A DNA stretch of 64,000 nt from Porticoccaceae bacterium (GCA_028822155.1 JAPKEJ010000004.1:1-64000); one strand, 5' to 3'; shown: positions 9,672 to 19,700, counted from the first letter of the stretch. Numbers and translations are program-made. Notes: generated by a model from the sequence alone, not told the origin.

Positions 9672-10529
9672 ATGTCGATTGAATTTGTCAGAGAGCGAAG
9701 TTTTGAAACTAATGGGCTTACTCTAAAAGCTAAAGAGTGGGGTAGGTCGGGTTCATTGCCCGTTATTGCTCTTCATGGTTGGTTAGATAATGCTGCGACA
9801 TTCGATCGCATGTTGCCTTTCATGGACAATCTTAATGTATTGGCCCTAGACTTAGCTGGACATGGTTTAACTAGCCATCGCTCAGTCGATGCTAGTTATG
9901 ATATCTGGATGGATGTTAGCGAAGTCATGGCCGTAGCTGATCAGATGGGGTGGGAGCGTTTTGCTCTAATAGGCCACTCTCGCGGCGCGATCATATCAGG
10001 GCTTATCGCTGGAACTTTTCCTGATAGGGTGAGTCATCTCTTACTTATTGATGGCTATGTCCCTATACCTCAGTCGGGCGAGAGTGCGGCCAGACAGTTG
10101 GCTAAGGCTATAAGGGAGCATAGTCGTTTCGGTGCGTCATCGCCTACTTTTTTCCACGACTTTGAACGTGCTGTTCAGGCTCGCGTGAATGGATTTGTTC
10201 CGTTAGACGTAGAGGCAGCTGCGCTCTTAGCGGGTAGAGGTGTGGCGGAGGGCCCGAGAGGCTTTTACTGGAGTAGTGATCAGCGATTGAAAGCGGCTTC
10301 TTACACCAAATATTCAATGGAGCATCTAAAGAGCTTTTTCCTTGCGATTGCAGCTAGAGTGATGTTGATCCAAGCGAAAGATAGCCCACTCCAACCGGCG
10401 CGAGAGCAGAGCGAGTTGTTTGATTGGGTTCCGCAAATGCAGATTGTAAAAATGTCTGGCTCTCATCATCTCCATCTTGAAGGCCAAGCCGAAGAGGTCG
10501 CCGCGAAGGCGCAAGCTTTTTTGGTTTAA
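9672..10529 (+). CDS. Alpha/beta-hydrolase
   Basis: A 285-residue alpha/beta-hydrolase fold protein. The oxyanion region is LHGWLDNAATFD, the nucleophile elbow is GHSRG (Ser103), an acid candidate is Asp in QAKDSPL, and the catalytic His candidates are in SGSHHLHLE near the C-terminus. The triad appears complete. The substrate is unknown; relatives are annotated as esterases or haloperoxidase-like. A 205 bp gap without recognisable signals precedes it, and a strong hairpin follows. Confidence 0.85.
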   Translation: MSIEFVRERSFETNGLTLKAKEWGRSGSLPVIALHGWLDNAATFDRMLPFMDNLNVLALDLAGHGLTSHRSVDASYDIWMDVSEVMAVADQMGWERFALIGHSRGAIISGLIAGTFPDRVSHLLLIDGYVPIPQSGESAARQLAKAIREHSRFGASSPTFFHDFERAVQARVNGFVPLDVEAAALLAGRGVAEGPRGFYWSSDQRLKAASYTKYSMEHLKSFFLAIAARVMLIQAKDSPLQPAREQSELFDWVPQMQIVKMSGSHHLHLEGQAEEVAAKAQAFLV

Positions 10530-10541
10530 AAGGGTTTATTG

Positions 10542-10579
10542 CACACAAAGAGCGCGTCTAAAGCGTAACTCTTTGTGTG
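10542..10579. terminator. Bidirectional hairpin between convergent genes
   Basis: CACACAAAGAG (10542-10552) and CTCTTTGTGTG (10569-10579) are perfect 11 bp inverted repeats around a 16-base loop that could add three more pairs (CGC/GCG). It lies midway between the hydrolase and folE. No T tract is visible on the plus side and only a weak one on the minus side, so it could equally be an RNA-stabilising hairpin or a protein site. Confidence 0.5.
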
Positions 10580-10605
10580 GGATTGTGGGGATATGCCGAA
10601 AAAGC

Positions 10606-11151
10606 TTAACTGTTACCTAACAGAGAGAAGAACTCTGTCCGGGTTGCCTGACTGGTACGGAACGTCCCCAGCATCGCAGAGGTCTTCATTGACGAGTTCT
10701 GTTTCTCTACACCGCGCATCATCATACACATATGCTTGGCTTCAATAATGACACCCACCCCTTGCGCGTTTGTTACCTCTTGGATGGTTGATGCGATTTG
10801 TTGAGCTAGAGTTTCCTGAATTTGTAGACGCCGAGAAAACATATCGACCACTCTAGCTACTTTGGAGAGACCAAGAACTTTTCCGCTGGGTATGTAGGCT
10901 ACGTGGCATTTCCCAGTAAATGGCAGCATATGGTGTTCGCATAGCGAATATAACTCTATATCCTTAACCATGACCATTTCCTCAGAATCGGAAGGGAAAA
11001 GAGCGTTATTGATCACTGTGTCGAGGTCCATCTTATAACCGCTGGTAAGATAAGCAAAGGCTTTTGCTGCTCGAGCAGGCGTATCCAATAGCCCGGGACG
11101 GTTAAGATCTTCCCCGGTACTTTCAATGATTTTAGCAAAATGATTATTCAT
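10606..11151 (-). CDS. folE: GTP cyclohydrolase I
   Basis: A 181-residue enzyme that converts GTP to 7,8-dihydroneopterin triphosphate, the first step of folate (and possibly queuosine) synthesis. Zinc ligands are visible as Cys71 and His74 in LCEHHMLPF and Cys142 in [20 protein letters not shown] and RLQIQE are the family substrate-binding segments. The length is close to the roughly 180-220 usual for homodecameric FolE1. It is divergent from prmB across 112 bp. Confidence 0.95.
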   Translation of the reverse strand: MNNHFAKIIESTGEDLNRPGLLDTPARAAKAFAYLTSGYKMDLDTVINNALFPSDSEEMVMVKDIELYSLCEHHMLPFTGKCHVAYIPSGKVLGLSKVARVVDMFSRRLQIQETLAQQIASTIQEVTNAQGVGVIIEAKHMCMMMRGVEKQNSSMKTSAMLGTFRTSQATRTEFFSLLGNS

Positions 11152-11233
11152 GTATTAATTCCAACTAAACAAGTTAATGGCAGGTTATTACAGCGCCGAT
11201 ATTGTAACAAAATAAACACCAAGACACCTTTCG

Positions 11234-11251
11234 AGGGTAAAATATTACCCT
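11234..11251. promoter_or_regulatory. Palindrome just upstream of the prmB ribosome binding site
   Basis: AGGGTAA (11234-11240), 4 bases, TTACCCT (11245-11251): perfect 7 bp arms. It ends two bases before AGGAGG (11254-11259) of prmB and lies in the folE/prmB divergent region. It could be a repressor operator or an RNA hairpin that controls access to the ribosome binding site. Confidence 0.4.
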
Positions 11252-11263
11252 ATAGGAGGCGCC

Positions 11264-12199
11264 ATGACTAACAGCTCGACCCCATATGACTCTAAGAAGT
11301 CGTCAAACACTCAAAGTCTGTCTGTAGCTCAGTTATTAGATGAGGGCGAAGCCATGTTCATTGAACATGATATCTACTTTGGCCATGGCACTGACAGCGC
11401 ATGGGATGAAGCAGTTTCAATACTGTCCTATGTGCTGGACTTTCCGCCTAACGCTGACCGCTCGCTAATGACCAATATCCTCACTAATCAGGAAGCTATA
11501 CGCATTAGATCCTTGTTTGGACGTAGAGTTCAAGAACGTATACCTGCACCATATATCACAGGGCAGGCTTGGTTCTGCGGTTTGCCCTTTATGGTCGACC
11601 AGCGGGTTATCATACCGAGGTCACCCATCGCGGCACTTATCACCAATTACTTTGAGCCTTGGTTGACGTTTAATCCTGGGCGAATTTTGGACCTCTGCAC
11701 TGGTGGGGGATGTATAGGGATTAGTTGCGCTTATGGTTTTGATGACGCCGAGGTAGTCTTGAGTGATATATCGGCGGACGCAGTTGCCGTTGCCAATATT
11801 AATATCGAAAATCACCGTCTAGAGGGACGGGTGGTCGCCATTGAGTCTGACTTGTTTGAAGGACTCAAAGGACAGTGTTTTGATCTCATTATTAGTAATC
11901 CACCATATGTCGATCAAGAAGATTTTAAGAGTATGCCTGCTGAGTTTCGTCACGAGCCAGAGCTCGCTCTTGCGTCAGGTCATGATGGATTAGATTTTAC
12001 TCGCCGATTACTTCAGGAGGCGAGCGAACACCTTAGTGAAGCCGGCGTACTAATTGTTGAAGTTGGTAATTCTGGTGTAGCTCTTGAGCGTGTTTTTCCT
12101 TCTGTTCCCTTCCTGTGGTTTGAATTTGACGAGGGTGATGGTGGTGTTTTTATGCTGACCCAAGCCCAGCTGGCTGAGTGCAGCGAAATGTTCGCTTAA
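11264..12199 (+). CDS. prmB: Ribosomal protein L3 N5-glutamine methyltransferase
   Basis: A 311-residue SAM-dependent enzyme that methylates a Gln of ribosomal protein L3. The SAM motif LDLCTGGGCIGIS and the catalytic NPPY (212-215) are present. IIPRSPIAALI is characteristic of PrmB and separates it from the release-factor enzyme PrmC, which has a PRPET motif. The start at ATG 11264 has an excellent AGGAGG five bases upstream. aroC follows 60 bp later, as in many gammaproteobacteria. Confidence 0.94.
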   Translation: MTNSSTPYDSKKSSNTQSLSVAQLLDEGEAMFIEHDIYFGHGTDSAWDEAVSILSYVLDFPPNADRSLMTNILTNQEAIRIRSLFGRRVQERIPAPYITGQAWFCGLPFMVDQRVIIPRSPIAALITNYFEPWLTFNPGRILDLCTGGGCIGISCAYGFDDAEVVLSDISADAVAVANINIENHRLEGRVVAIESDLFEGLKGQCFDLIISNPPYVDQEDFKSMPAEFRHEPELALASGHDGLDFTRRLLQEASEHLSEAGVLIVEVGNSGVALERVFPSVPFLWFEFDEGDGGVFMLTQAQLAECSEMFA

Positions 12200-12259
12200 A
12201 AAGGGTATAATTAAGACACTTTCATTATAGTATTTAAGATAATAGGGTTAGCAATCAGT

Positions 12260-13345
12260 ATGTCAGGTAATTCAATAGGAAAGCTTTTTACAGTGACTAG
12301 TTTTGGCGAGAGCCACGGTCCAGCGATTGGTTGTATCGTCGACGGATGCCCTCCTGGGCTAGAGATTTCCGCAGCTGATTTACAGCCGGACTTGAATCGT
12401 CGTAAACCTGGCCAGTCCAGGTATACAACTCAGCGCAAAGAAGATGATGAAGTTAAAATATTATCTGGTGTTTTTGAAGGTAAAACCACGGGTTCTTCTA
12501 TAGGCATGATGATAGAAAACCAAGATCAGAAATCAAAAGACTACAGTAAAATCAAAGACTTATTTAGGCCCTCTCATGCTGATTATACATATCATCAGAA
12601 GTACGGTGACAGAGACTATCGAGGCGGAGGGCGCAGCTCTGCGCGCGAGACAGCAATGCGGGTGGCTGCTGGGGCCATCGCCAAAAAATATCTTAAAGAA
12701 ACAGCTGGAATTACTATTTATGGGTATGTTTCCCAGCTAGGCCCCATTATTGCTGAGCGATTTGTGAAAGATGAAATTGAAACTAATCCATTCTTTTTTC
12801 CTGATCCTGACAAGATCGAGGAACTTGAGAGCTATATGCAGGCATTGTCAAAAGAAGGTAACTCCATCGGTGCCAAGGTAACTGTCGTCGCGAATAATAT
12901 GCCTGTGGGTCTAGGTGAACCGGTATTTGACCGACTTGATGCCGATATTGCTCATGCTCTGATGGGTATTAATGCCGTCAAGGGAGTGGAAATTGGCTCT
13001 GGCTTTGAGTCAGTAAGTCAAAAAGGTACAGAACACCGCGATGAGCTTTCGTCTGGGGGGTTTTTATCTAACAATTCCGGTGGGGTCCTAGGTGGAATAT
13101 CGTCAGGGCAGTCTATTTTGGCCCACCTTGCACTGAAGCCAACATCGAGTATCCGCATACCAGGAAAGTCCATTGACAAGTTCGGTAACGCGGTAGAGGT
13201 AGTTACTGTGGGTCGTCATGATCCCTGCGTTGGTATTCGCGCCGTTCCTATTGCTGAGGCAATGCTGGCGTTAACATTGATGGACCATTTTTTGCGGCAT
13301 CGCGGCCAGAATGCTGCGGTGGACAGTGGTTTAAAACCTATATAG
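12260..13345 (+). CDS. aroC: Chorismate synthase
   Basis: A 361-residue FMN-dependent enzyme that makes chorismate from 5-enolpyruvylshikimate-3-phosphate, the last shikimate step. Signatures [31 protein letters not shown] (FMN and substrate Arg/Ser) and [17 protein letters not shown] are all present. It is probably co-transcribed with prmB and ends three bases from the convergent LysR gene. Confidence 0.97.
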   Translation: MSGNSIGKLFTVTSFGESHGPAIGCIVDGCPPGLEISAADLQPDLNRRKPGQSRYTTQRKEDDEVKILSGVFEGKTTGSSIGMMIENQDQKSKDYSKIKDLFRPSHADYTYHQKYGDRDYRGGGRSSARETAMRVAAGAIAKKYLKETAGITIYGYVSQLGPIIAERFVKDEIETNPFFFPDPDKIEELESYMQALSKEGNSIGAKVTVVANNMPVGLGEPVFDRLDADIAHALMGINAVKGVEIGSGFESVSQKGTEHRDELSSGGFLSNNSGGVLGGISSGQSILAHLALKPTSSIRIPGKSIDKFGNAVEVVTVGRHDPCVGIRAVPIAEAMLALTLMDHFLRHRGQNAAVDSGLKPI

Positions 13346-13348
13346 AGA

Positions 13349-14224
13349 TCATAAGATAGTTGACGATTTTGCTATCAGGCTGATAAAAGCCTGAGCAGAA
13401 TTGGATAGTGTTCTTTTTTTGTGGTGAATATAGCCTAACTCTCTTTGTATATGGCAATTGTGGATGGGCATTACATGCAAATCTCGCACAAGCGTCTCGG
13501 GTAAAACACTCCAGCCAAGACCCACTTCGACCATTGTGCTAATGGTTTCAAGGTAATTAGTCGACATTGGCGATTTCAGGCGGATGTCTTCCTCTTGAAA
13601 CAGATTCTGTACGATTCGTCCCGTATAGGTGTTCAGTCCGGGCAGTATTACTGGGTAGTCCGCTAGATGAATGAGTTCCGGCGTTGTTAACTTGCTAAGC
13701 GGATGGTCTTGGGCGCAAACGAATCTTAATCGATCGTTCCATATCTTTTTGCCATCTATATTGTGACGCTCCTCGAGCGCCAATGTGATTACGGCCACCT
13801 CAGAGTGCCCCAACAAGATCTGCTCGTAGGCTTTCTCTGAATCCATAAATTCGATGTCTAAGACAACATCAGGGTGCGCTTGGGCGTATGTTTTTAGTAA
13901 GGGTGGCAGTCGATGAAGGCCCAAGTGGTGGCTTATCGCTAATCTGAGGGTTCCTGAGGTATTGCCTGAGAGGTCATTAATGGCCTGTATCGCATCTTTA
14001 TACTCTTTAAGCATGCGTTCAGCACGTGGCAGCAGTTCAGCCCCTGCAGGGGTTAGGGACACCTGACGAGCAATCCGATCAAATAGTTTCTGCCCCATGG
14101 TTTCTTCCAATAGAGCAATGCGCTTACTTATTGTAGATTGGGTGACATGGAGTATTTCTGCGGCATTAGAGAATGATTTAGCCTCCGAGACTGCAATAAA
14201 CGCGTTTAGATTATGTTTGTCCAT
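13349..14224 (-). CDS. LysR-family regulator, probably of leuCD
   Basis: A 291-residue regulator. The N-terminal winged helix-turn-helix (residues 1-60, with SFSNAAEILHVTQSTISKRI) is followed by a linker helix and a periplasmic-binding-like effector domain. It is transcribed away from leuC across a 113 bp gap holding a T-N11-A dyad, the classic arrangement for a LysR activator of its neighbour. A leucine-pathway intermediate as co-inducer is inference. It is not recognisable as LeuO. Confidence 0.85.
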   Translation of the reverse strand: MDKHNLNAFIAVSEAKSFSNAAEILHVTQSTISKRIALLEETMGQKLFDRIARQVSLTPAGAELLPRAERMLKEYKDAIQAINDLSGNTSGTLRLAISHHLGLHRLPPLLKTYAQAHPDVVLDIEFMDSEKAYEQILLGHSEVAVITLALEERHNIDGKKIWNDRLRFVCAQDHPLSKLTTPELIHLADYPVILPGLNTYTGRIVQNLFQEEDIRLKSPMSTNYLETISTMVEVGLGWSVLPETLVRDLHVMPIHNCHIQRELGYIHHKKRTLSNSAQAFISLIAKSSTIL

Positions 14225-14273
14225 GGTTAGCTCGAGCCAGCTATTCTATTCTGGAATGATATAAATGAAAATT

Positions 14274-14288
14274 ATGAATTTATTTCAT
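14274..14288. promoter_or_regulatory. LysR-type operator (T-N11-A dyad) between the LysR gene and leuC
   Basis: ATGAA (14274-14278), 5 bases, TTCAT (14284-14288): a perfect dyad whose T at 14275 and A at 14287 fit the LysR T-N11-A rule. A second ATGAA lies 9 bp upstream (14265-14269) in direct repeat. The dyad covers the -35 region of the leuC promoter, where activator sites usually sit. Confidence 0.6.
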
Positions 14289-14307
14289 CTTAAAGCAAAG
14301 CTATAAT
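14279..14307 (+). promoter_or_regulatory. Probable leuC promoter, activator-dependent type
   Basis: A perfect -10 TATAAT (14302-14307) with only TTTATT (14279-14284, 3/6) at 17 bp spacing. The poor -35 overlapping a LysR dyad fits a promoter that needs activation. The start would be about 14314, with a leader of about 24 bases. Confidence 0.6.
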
Positions 14308-14337
14308 ATCGGCAATAGTCAATTTGGAGAACATAAA

Positions 14338-15789
14338 ATGGTGGCAAGAACACTCTACGATAAGCTTTGGGATACTCATCTGGTGAATGAGAACCATGAT
14401 GGGTCCGCATTACTCTATATTGATCGGCATGTTTTGCACGAGGTGACATCACCTCAAGCCTTTGAGGGCTTGCGTATAGCCGGCAGAATGCCTTGGCGAC
14501 TGGATACAAATATAGCTACGCCTGATCATAATATTTCGACCGACCGTTCTGAGCGTGATGCCGGCGTGTCAGGAATCCCAGATGAAATTTCCCGTATTCA
14601 GGTTCAGACCTTAGATGACAACTGCGACCATTTTGGTATCAAAGAATTTAAAATGAACGAGATGGGCCAGGGAATTGTTCATGTAATGGGCCCTGAGCTC
14701 GGGGCTACTATGCCCGGTATGACCGTTGTTTGTGGCGACTCGCACACCGCGACACACGGAGCCTTAGCCTGCTTGGCCCATGGGATCGGAACCTCTGAGG
14801 TTGAGCATGTGCTGGCAACACAGTGCTTAGTGACTAAGAAGATGAAGAACATGAGAATACGCGTCGAGGGCAAGGTGGGCCTCGGTGTGACAGCAAAAGA
14901 CGTAGTTCTGGCTATTATTGGCAAAATTGGCACCGCAGGTGGAAGTGGTCATGCCATTGAGTTCGCAGGTTCAGTATTTCGGGACATGTCGATAGAAGGA
15001 CGGATGACAGTTTGTAACATGGCTATTGAGGCCGGAGCTCGTGTCGGCATGGTGGCGGTAGACGAAAAAACTATCGATTACTGCGAAGGCCGGAAATTTG
15101 TGCCTAAAGGGGACGTATGGCATCAGGCTGTTGCGTATTGGCGGACCCTAGTTAGTGATAGTGATGCCTTATTTGATACGGAGGTGGAATTGCATGCCGA
15201 CGATATTATTCCTCAGGTTACTTGGGGTACTTCTCCGGAGATGGTCGCACCGGTCACGGCATTAGTGCCGCGACCCGAGGATGAGCCCGATAAGGAGCTT
15301 CGTAAAGGAGTCGAACGGGCACTAAAGTATATGGGACTGGAGGGTGGCATTCCGATTGTATCGATCAATGTAGATAGAGTCTTTATTGGCTCCTGCACGA
15401 ACTCGCGAATCGAGGACATGCGAGAGGCGGCGAAAGTCGCCAATGGACGGCAGGTGGCAACTTCGGTGAAACAAGTGCTTATCGTACCAGGATCGCAAAT
15501 GGTAAAGGCTCAGGCTGAAGCCGAGGGTTTAGATAAGATATTCATCGCATCTGGAATGGAATGGCGTGAGCCTGGCTGTTCAATGTGCTTGGCGATGAAT
15601 GCTGACAAACTCGGGGATGGCGAACATTGCGCTTCGACGTCCAATAGAAATTTTGAGGGACGTCAAGGTAAGGGCGGACGAACCCACCTGATGAGTCCAG
15701 CGATGGCAGCAGCAGCAGCTGTTGCCGGCCATATAGTAGATGTGAGGTCATTTTTAGGCCAGCCGATATCACAGGAGATTCAGCTATGA
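14338..15789 (+). CDS. leuC: 3-isopropylmalate dehydratase large subunit
   Basis: A 483-residue aconitase-fold subunit that with LeuD isomerises 2-isopropylmalate to 3-isopropylmalate in leucine synthesis. The 4Fe-4S cysteines are seen in [11 protein letters not shown] and [11 protein letters not shown], and [12 protein letters not shown] is the substrate and cofactor signature. ATG 14338 has GGAG eight bases upstream (14326-14329). It overlaps leuD by ATGA. Confidence 0.97.
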   Translation: MVARTLYDKLWDTHLVNENHDGSALLYIDRHVLHEVTSPQAFEGLRIAGRMPWRLDTNIATPDHNISTDRSERDAGVSGIPDEISRIQVQTLDDNCDHFGIKEFKMNEMGQGIVHVMGPELGATMPGMTVVCGDSHTATHGALACLAHGIGTSEVEHVLATQCLVTKKMKNMRIRVEGKVGLGVTAKDVVLAIIGKIGTAGGSGHAIEFAGSVFRDMSIEGRMTVCNMAIEAGARVGMVAVDEKTIDYCEGRKFVPKGDVWHQAVAYWRTLVSDSDALFDTEVELHADDIIPQVTWGTSPEMVAPVTALVPRPEDEPDKELRKGVERALKYMGLEGGIPIVSINVDRVFIGSCTNSRIEDMREAAKVANGRQVATSVKQVLIVPGSQMVKAQAEAEGLDKIFIASGMEWREPGCSMCLAMNADKLGDGEHCASTSNRNFEGRQGKGGRTHLMSPAMAAAAAVAGHIVDVRSFLGQPISQEIQL

Positions 15790-16433
15790 AAGCATTTACA
15801 CAGCACCGCGGTTTAGTTGGGCCAATAGATCGAGCGAATGTCGACACAGATATGATTATTCCCAAGCAATTTCTTAAATCGATTAAGCGTAGTGGTTTTG
15901 GTCCCAATTTGTTTGATGAGTTACGCTATTTAGACCACGGAGAGCCGGGGCAGGATTGTTCCAGCAGGCCACTAAATCCAGACTTTTCTTTGAATCAACA
16001 GCGCTATCAGGGAGCTTCAATCTTGCTCACGCGGAAAAATTTTGGTTGTGGTTCCAGTCGGGAGCATGCGCCTTGGGCGTTGGAGGATTATGGTTTTAAT
16101 GCTGTGATCGCGCCAAGTTATGCTGATATTTTCTACAACAACTGTTTTAAAAACGGGGTGTTACCCGTCATTTTAAGCGAGGACGAAGTAGACACTCTCT
16201 TTTCGGAATTGGCTGCGGCAGATGGCTATCAGCTGGATATCGATTTGGCTAGCCAGACGGTAACCAGTGATTCAGGGCAGATTTTTAACTTTTCTCTAGA
16301 TCAATTTCGTAAGCAATGCCTATTAGAGGGGCTTGATGAGATTGGGTTAACACTCACGCAGTCCGAAAAGATAAAGCAATATGAAATTGAACGTGAAAAG
16401 TCTCAGCCCTGGGTTTATGGCGCAATAAAATAG
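15786..16433 (+). CDS. leuD: 3-isopropylmalate dehydratase small subunit
   Basis: A 215-residue swivel-domain partner of LeuC. It shows [17 protein letters not shown], the [13 protein letters not shown] substrate loop and [10 protein letters not shown]. Its ATG overlaps the leuC stop (ATGA, 15786-15789), so it is translationally coupled. The gene that normally follows, leuB, is absent; the next gene is asd after 95 bp. Confidence 0.97.
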   Translation: MKAFTQHRGLVGPIDRANVDTDMIIPKQFLKSIKRSGFGPNLFDELRYLDHGEPGQDCSSRPLNPDFSLNQQRYQGASILLTRKNFGCGSSREHAPWALEDYGFNAVIAPSYADIFYNNCFKNGVLPVILSEDEVDTLFSELAAADGYQLDIDLASQTVTSDSGQIFNFSLDQFRKQCLLEGLDEIGLTLTQSEKIKQYEIEREKSQPWVYGAIK

Positions 16434-16528
16434 GCTGGGAGTGCAATAAAGAGGCTAAAGAGATCTTGTAGGTGATCGTTTGGTTTATTTGTGTGGTTTA
16501 CGCTTCATCTTGAGAGTAGGAATAGTTA

Positions 16529-17638
16529 ATGAAAAAGATAGGTTTTGTAGGTTGGCGCGGCATGGTTGGATCCGTTTTGATGGAGCGCATGAAAGCCCAG
16601 CAAGATTTTCGGGATATTGACCCGGTATTTTTTACAACCTCCCAGGTGGGTCAGGACGGCCCGGACATCGGCAGCGGGGCAATGATTTTAGAGGATGCGT
16701 TTAATCTTGATGCTCTTTTGGCGATGGATATTATCCTGACTTGTCAGGGTGGTGGCTATACCTCCGAAATTCACCCGCAATTACGCAATCGAGGCTGGAC
16801 TGGGTTTTGGATAGATGCAGCGTCTACATTGCGGATGGAAAATGATTCCCTGATTGTGCTTGACCCTGTCAATAGTAATGTTATTAAGCGCGGCTTAGCG
16901 TCTGGCATTAAGGATTTCATCGGTGGCAACTGCACTGTTAGCCTGATGCTAATGGGCTTGGGAGGACTTTTTAATGCCGGGCTAGTAGAGTGGGCATCGT
17001 CTATGACCTATCAGGCTGCTTCCGGCGCTGGGGCGCAAAATATGCGTGAGCTTATTTCACAGATGGGTGCTATTAAGTCTGCAGTAAGTGATCAGTTAGA
17101 CGCCCCATCCTCAGCAATTCTAGATATTGACCGTGGTGTAACCGATATTTTACGAAGCGATACTTTTCCTGTTGACAGCTGGGGCTACCCATTAGCCGGT
17201 AGTCTTCTTCCCTATATTGATTCAGAATTAGTGAACGGTCAGAGTCGTGAAGAATGGAAGAACCAAGCGGAGACAAATAAGATCCTTGCCAGCGAATCAC
17301 ATCCGATTCCTCTCGATGGGCTCTGCGTTAGGGTTGGATCAATGCGTTGTCACAGTCAGGCCCTAACTCTTAAATTGACTAATGATGTACCGATGGATGA
17401 AATTGAATCGATGCTTAATGAGGCCAATCCATGGGCAACGGTAGTGGCTAATCATAGACAGCCATCATTACAATATCTAACGCCTGCAGCCGTTACTGGC
17501 ACTATGGACATACCAGTTGGTAGATTACGAAAAATGAATATGGGTCCACAATATTTATCAGCCTTTACTGTGGGTGATCAATTGCTCTGGGGCGCTGCCG
17601 AGCCACTTCGAAGAATGTTGCGTATTCTGATTGATTAG
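16529..17638 (+). CDS. asd: Aspartate-semialdehyde dehydrogenase
   Basis: A 369-residue NADPH enzyme that reduces aspartyl phosphate to the semialdehyde, the branch point to lysine, threonine, methionine and diaminopimelate. It has [11 protein letters not shown] (NADP loop), the active-site Cys135 in GGNCTVSLM, and the His/Arg pair in [11 protein letters not shown]. The Cys numbering equals that of E. coli Asd, which supports ATG 16529; AGGAA lies at 16518-16522. dapA, the next lysine step, is elsewhere in this window (60.6 kb). Confidence 0.96.
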   Translation: MKKIGFVGWRGMVGSVLMERMKAQQDFRDIDPVFFTTSQVGQDGPDIGSGAMILEDAFNLDALLAMDIILTCQGGGYTSEIHPQLRNRGWTGFWIDAASTLRMENDSLIVLDPVNSNVIKRGLASGIKDFIGGNCTVSLMLMGLGGLFNAGLVEWASSMTYQAASGAGAQNMRELISQMGAIKSAVSDQLDAPSSAILDIDRGVTDILRSDTFPVDSWGYPLAGSLLPYIDSELVNGQSREEWKNQAETNKILASESHPIPLDGLCVRVGSMRCHSQALTLKLTNDVPMDEIESMLNEANPWATVVANHRQPSLQYLTPAAVTGTMDIPVGRLRKMNMGPQYLSAFTVGDQLLWGAAEPLRRMLRILID

Positions 17639-17738
17639 CGGGTTGAAACTTGACCGAGCCCGTTTGCTAAATAAAAGCGCTGTAGTAAAAAAGCCCATGG
17701 AAGTCGCGTCTTTTTCATAGATTATGTCGCGTAAACTT

Positions 17739-17747
17739 TGCTATCAT
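17739..17747 (+). promoter_or_regulatory. Extended -10 element before fimV
   Basis: TG-C-TATCAT fits an extended -10 (5/6 in the hexamer) with no good -35. A start near 17754 would lie downstream of ATG 17724 and upstream of ATG 17787, so it favours the latter as the FimV start. Confidence 0.35.
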
Positions 17748-17786
17748 CGCCTTAGCATATTCGGTGTTTTTACTAGGGAAGTTTCT

Positions 17787-19700
17787 ATGGTAGCCCACAA
17801 GATCAAGTTCGCGATTACCCTGCTTACGGGATTTTTTGCTGTGGTTGTTGCTAGCTTTACTATGGCTGTAAGCCCAGGCAAGGTCGCTTTTGAATCTGTG
17901 GTTGATGGTTTTCTGGGCCCCGCGTTAGGTGACTATGAGTATAAGGTCACGGACGGTGACACTCTCTGGAACCTATCTAAAAGAATAAGCACGAACGGCA
18001 TCACAATTTGGCAAACTATGGATGCTATCTATATCGGTAACCCTTCGGCTTTTCTTGGCGAGGATGCGGGTAAGATAATTATTAAATCTGTTGTTAAGTT
18101 ACCTACGTTCAATGAAGTTAGTATTCAAACTGGAAATTTTGTCGCTAAAACTCTAGGTCTTGAGATAAATGCTGAAGTAGTTCCTTCTGAGTTGGACGAC
18201 GATAGTTCTTTTGTCGTTGGTCTTGGGGATCATCGTGTAGTGGAGGGTGACACGCTTTGGAATCTGTCCGAAAGAGTCAGGCCTGAAGGTACCACTATCA
18301 GACAAACTATGGACGCTATATTTATTGGTAATCTCCCTGCTTTTTTGTATGAAGACGCCAGTAAAATCATTATTAATACTGTTATCAAGCTGCCTACTTT
18401 TGATCAGGTGAGCATCCAAACTGGACATTTCGTGTCGGACCGGCTGAATCGTACGGTGTACCTTGAAAGTGTTGCGGACGAGACCGATGATGAGGATAAG
18501 TTGTCGGCTAGTGTCGTTAATTTGGGATCATCCGCAACAGTAGTAGATGAGTCTGATCAAGAAACTGGTGTCGACGTAGTTGGTGAGGATCAATCGGACG
18601 CTAAAGAGTTCCAACTCATTCCCTATCGTGTTGAGGTCGATATTATCAGCCTTGTTGAGAATGTTAGCTCGGCATCAGATGAGCAAGCTCAATTACCCGA
18701 AAGGGCTGAAGTTGAATTAGAGAATGAGGCGTTACGGAAAGAAGTGCTGGTGTTAACGACTCAATTAGAGAAGTTATCGCTGTCTTCGTTGGTAATGGCT
18801 GATGCTATTGAGATTGCCCCTATAAAGCAGCCACTCAATAGGTCAAATTCAGCTTTCGCTTGGATCGAAAGCCAACCGTGGTATGTCGTATCATTACTTG
18901 CAGCACTGATGACCATGCTAGGTTTTTTTGTCCATAAGACAATTAGTACGACCGCATCGGAGGCTAAAGCGCCTTCAGCAGAGCCCTATACAGTCCCTAG
19001 TGACTCACAGCTAGAGGTTACTGAGATTGTATTTGATGAAACTGATGGTGATATTTTCGCGGACCCAGAAGTTGAGTCTAATCTGGGCGGATTCGACCTG
19101 ATGGTTGACCCCGTATCTGAAGCAGAGGTTCATCTGTCACTAGGTCAGTCTAAAGAGGCGTTAGATATACTCGAGCGAGCACGGGACGCTAATGCTGGTG
19201 ATATGAGCAGCCGTCTTAAGCTGTTAGATATATACCTTAGTGAAGAATTGACTGAGGCCTTAGGCCCCTTGATTGAGGAGATTAATGCCTCAGGTGATGA
19301 AGTTTCTATCAAAAAGGTTGAGCTTATCCTTACCTCTGGATTGCAACAAGGGCAGAATAGTTTGGACGTTGATGAACAGGCTTCGAATCTTGATAATGAT
19401 AGTATTACTCCCATCGCCCTCGATGAAGCTTTTCCAGACATTGATGAACATTTTGATGCAGGTGTGCTCGAGAGCATCAATGCTCTGACATCCTCTGAGA
19501 CAGCGGATTTGTCGGATCTAGAGTATCTCGAGGAGTTTCAGGATATTAACCCCGTCGATATAAAGTTAGATCTGGCGTCTACTTACGCCGATTTGGGCGA
19601 TAAAGAAGGCGCTCGCGCTATTCTCAATGAGATATTGGCTGACGCCAGTAAGATCGATAAATCTAGAGCTCAAGCTATTCTTGATAAATTAGACCTATAA
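17787..19700 (+). CDS. fimV: FimV/HubP-like polar protein with two LysM domains
   Basis: A 637-residue inner-membrane protein. From the N-terminus: a signal-like hydrophobic segment (about 8-27), two FimV-type LysM peptidoglycan-binding domains (about 52-106 and 150-203), an acidic stretch, a short coiled coil (about 310-335), one membrane helix (WYVVSLLAALMTMLGFFV), and a cytoplasmic acidic region ending in the conserved FimV C-terminal helical motif (LDLASTYADLGDKEGARAIL). Family members organise cell poles, type IV pili and flagella. The two LysM copies share about 47 of 72 residues by eye; the family normally has one. ATG 17787 has AGGGAAG five bases upstream and gives a clean signal segment, unlike the in-frame ATG 17724. 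Confidence 0.87.
   Translation: MVAHKIKFAITLLTGFFAVVVASFTMAVSPGKVAFESVVDGFLGPALGDYEYKVTDGDTLWNLSKRISTNGITIWQTMDAIYIGNPSAFLGEDAGKIIIKSVVKLPTFNEVSIQTGNFVAKTLGLEINAEVVPSELDDDSSFVVGLGDHRVVEGDTLWNLSERVRPEGTTIRQTMDAIFIGNLPAFLYEDASKIIINTVIKLPTFDQVSIQTGHFVSDRLNRTVYLESVADETDDEDKLSASVVNLGSSATVVDESDQETGVDVVGEDQSDAKEFQLIPYRVEVDIISLVENVSSASDEQAQLPERAEVELENEALRKEVLVLTTQLEKLSLSSLVMADAIEIAPIKQPLNRSNSAFAWIESQPWYVVSLLAALMTMLGFFVHKTISTTASEAKAPSAEPYTVPSDSQLEVTEIVFDETDGDIFADPEVESNLGGFDLMVDPVSEAEVHLSLGQSKEALDILERARDANAGDMSSRLKLLDIYLSEELTEALGPLIEEINASGDEVSIKKVELILTSGLQQGQNSLDVDEQASNLDNDSITPIALDEAFPDIDEHFDAGVLESINALTSSETADLSDLEYLEEFQDINPVDIKLDLASTYADLGDKEGARAILNEILADASKIDKSRAQAILDKLDL

Noticed and set aside
13349-14224. 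LysR gene as leuO or ilvY
   Set aside because: Sequence does not let me assign it beyond the family; only the position next to leuC supports a leucine role.
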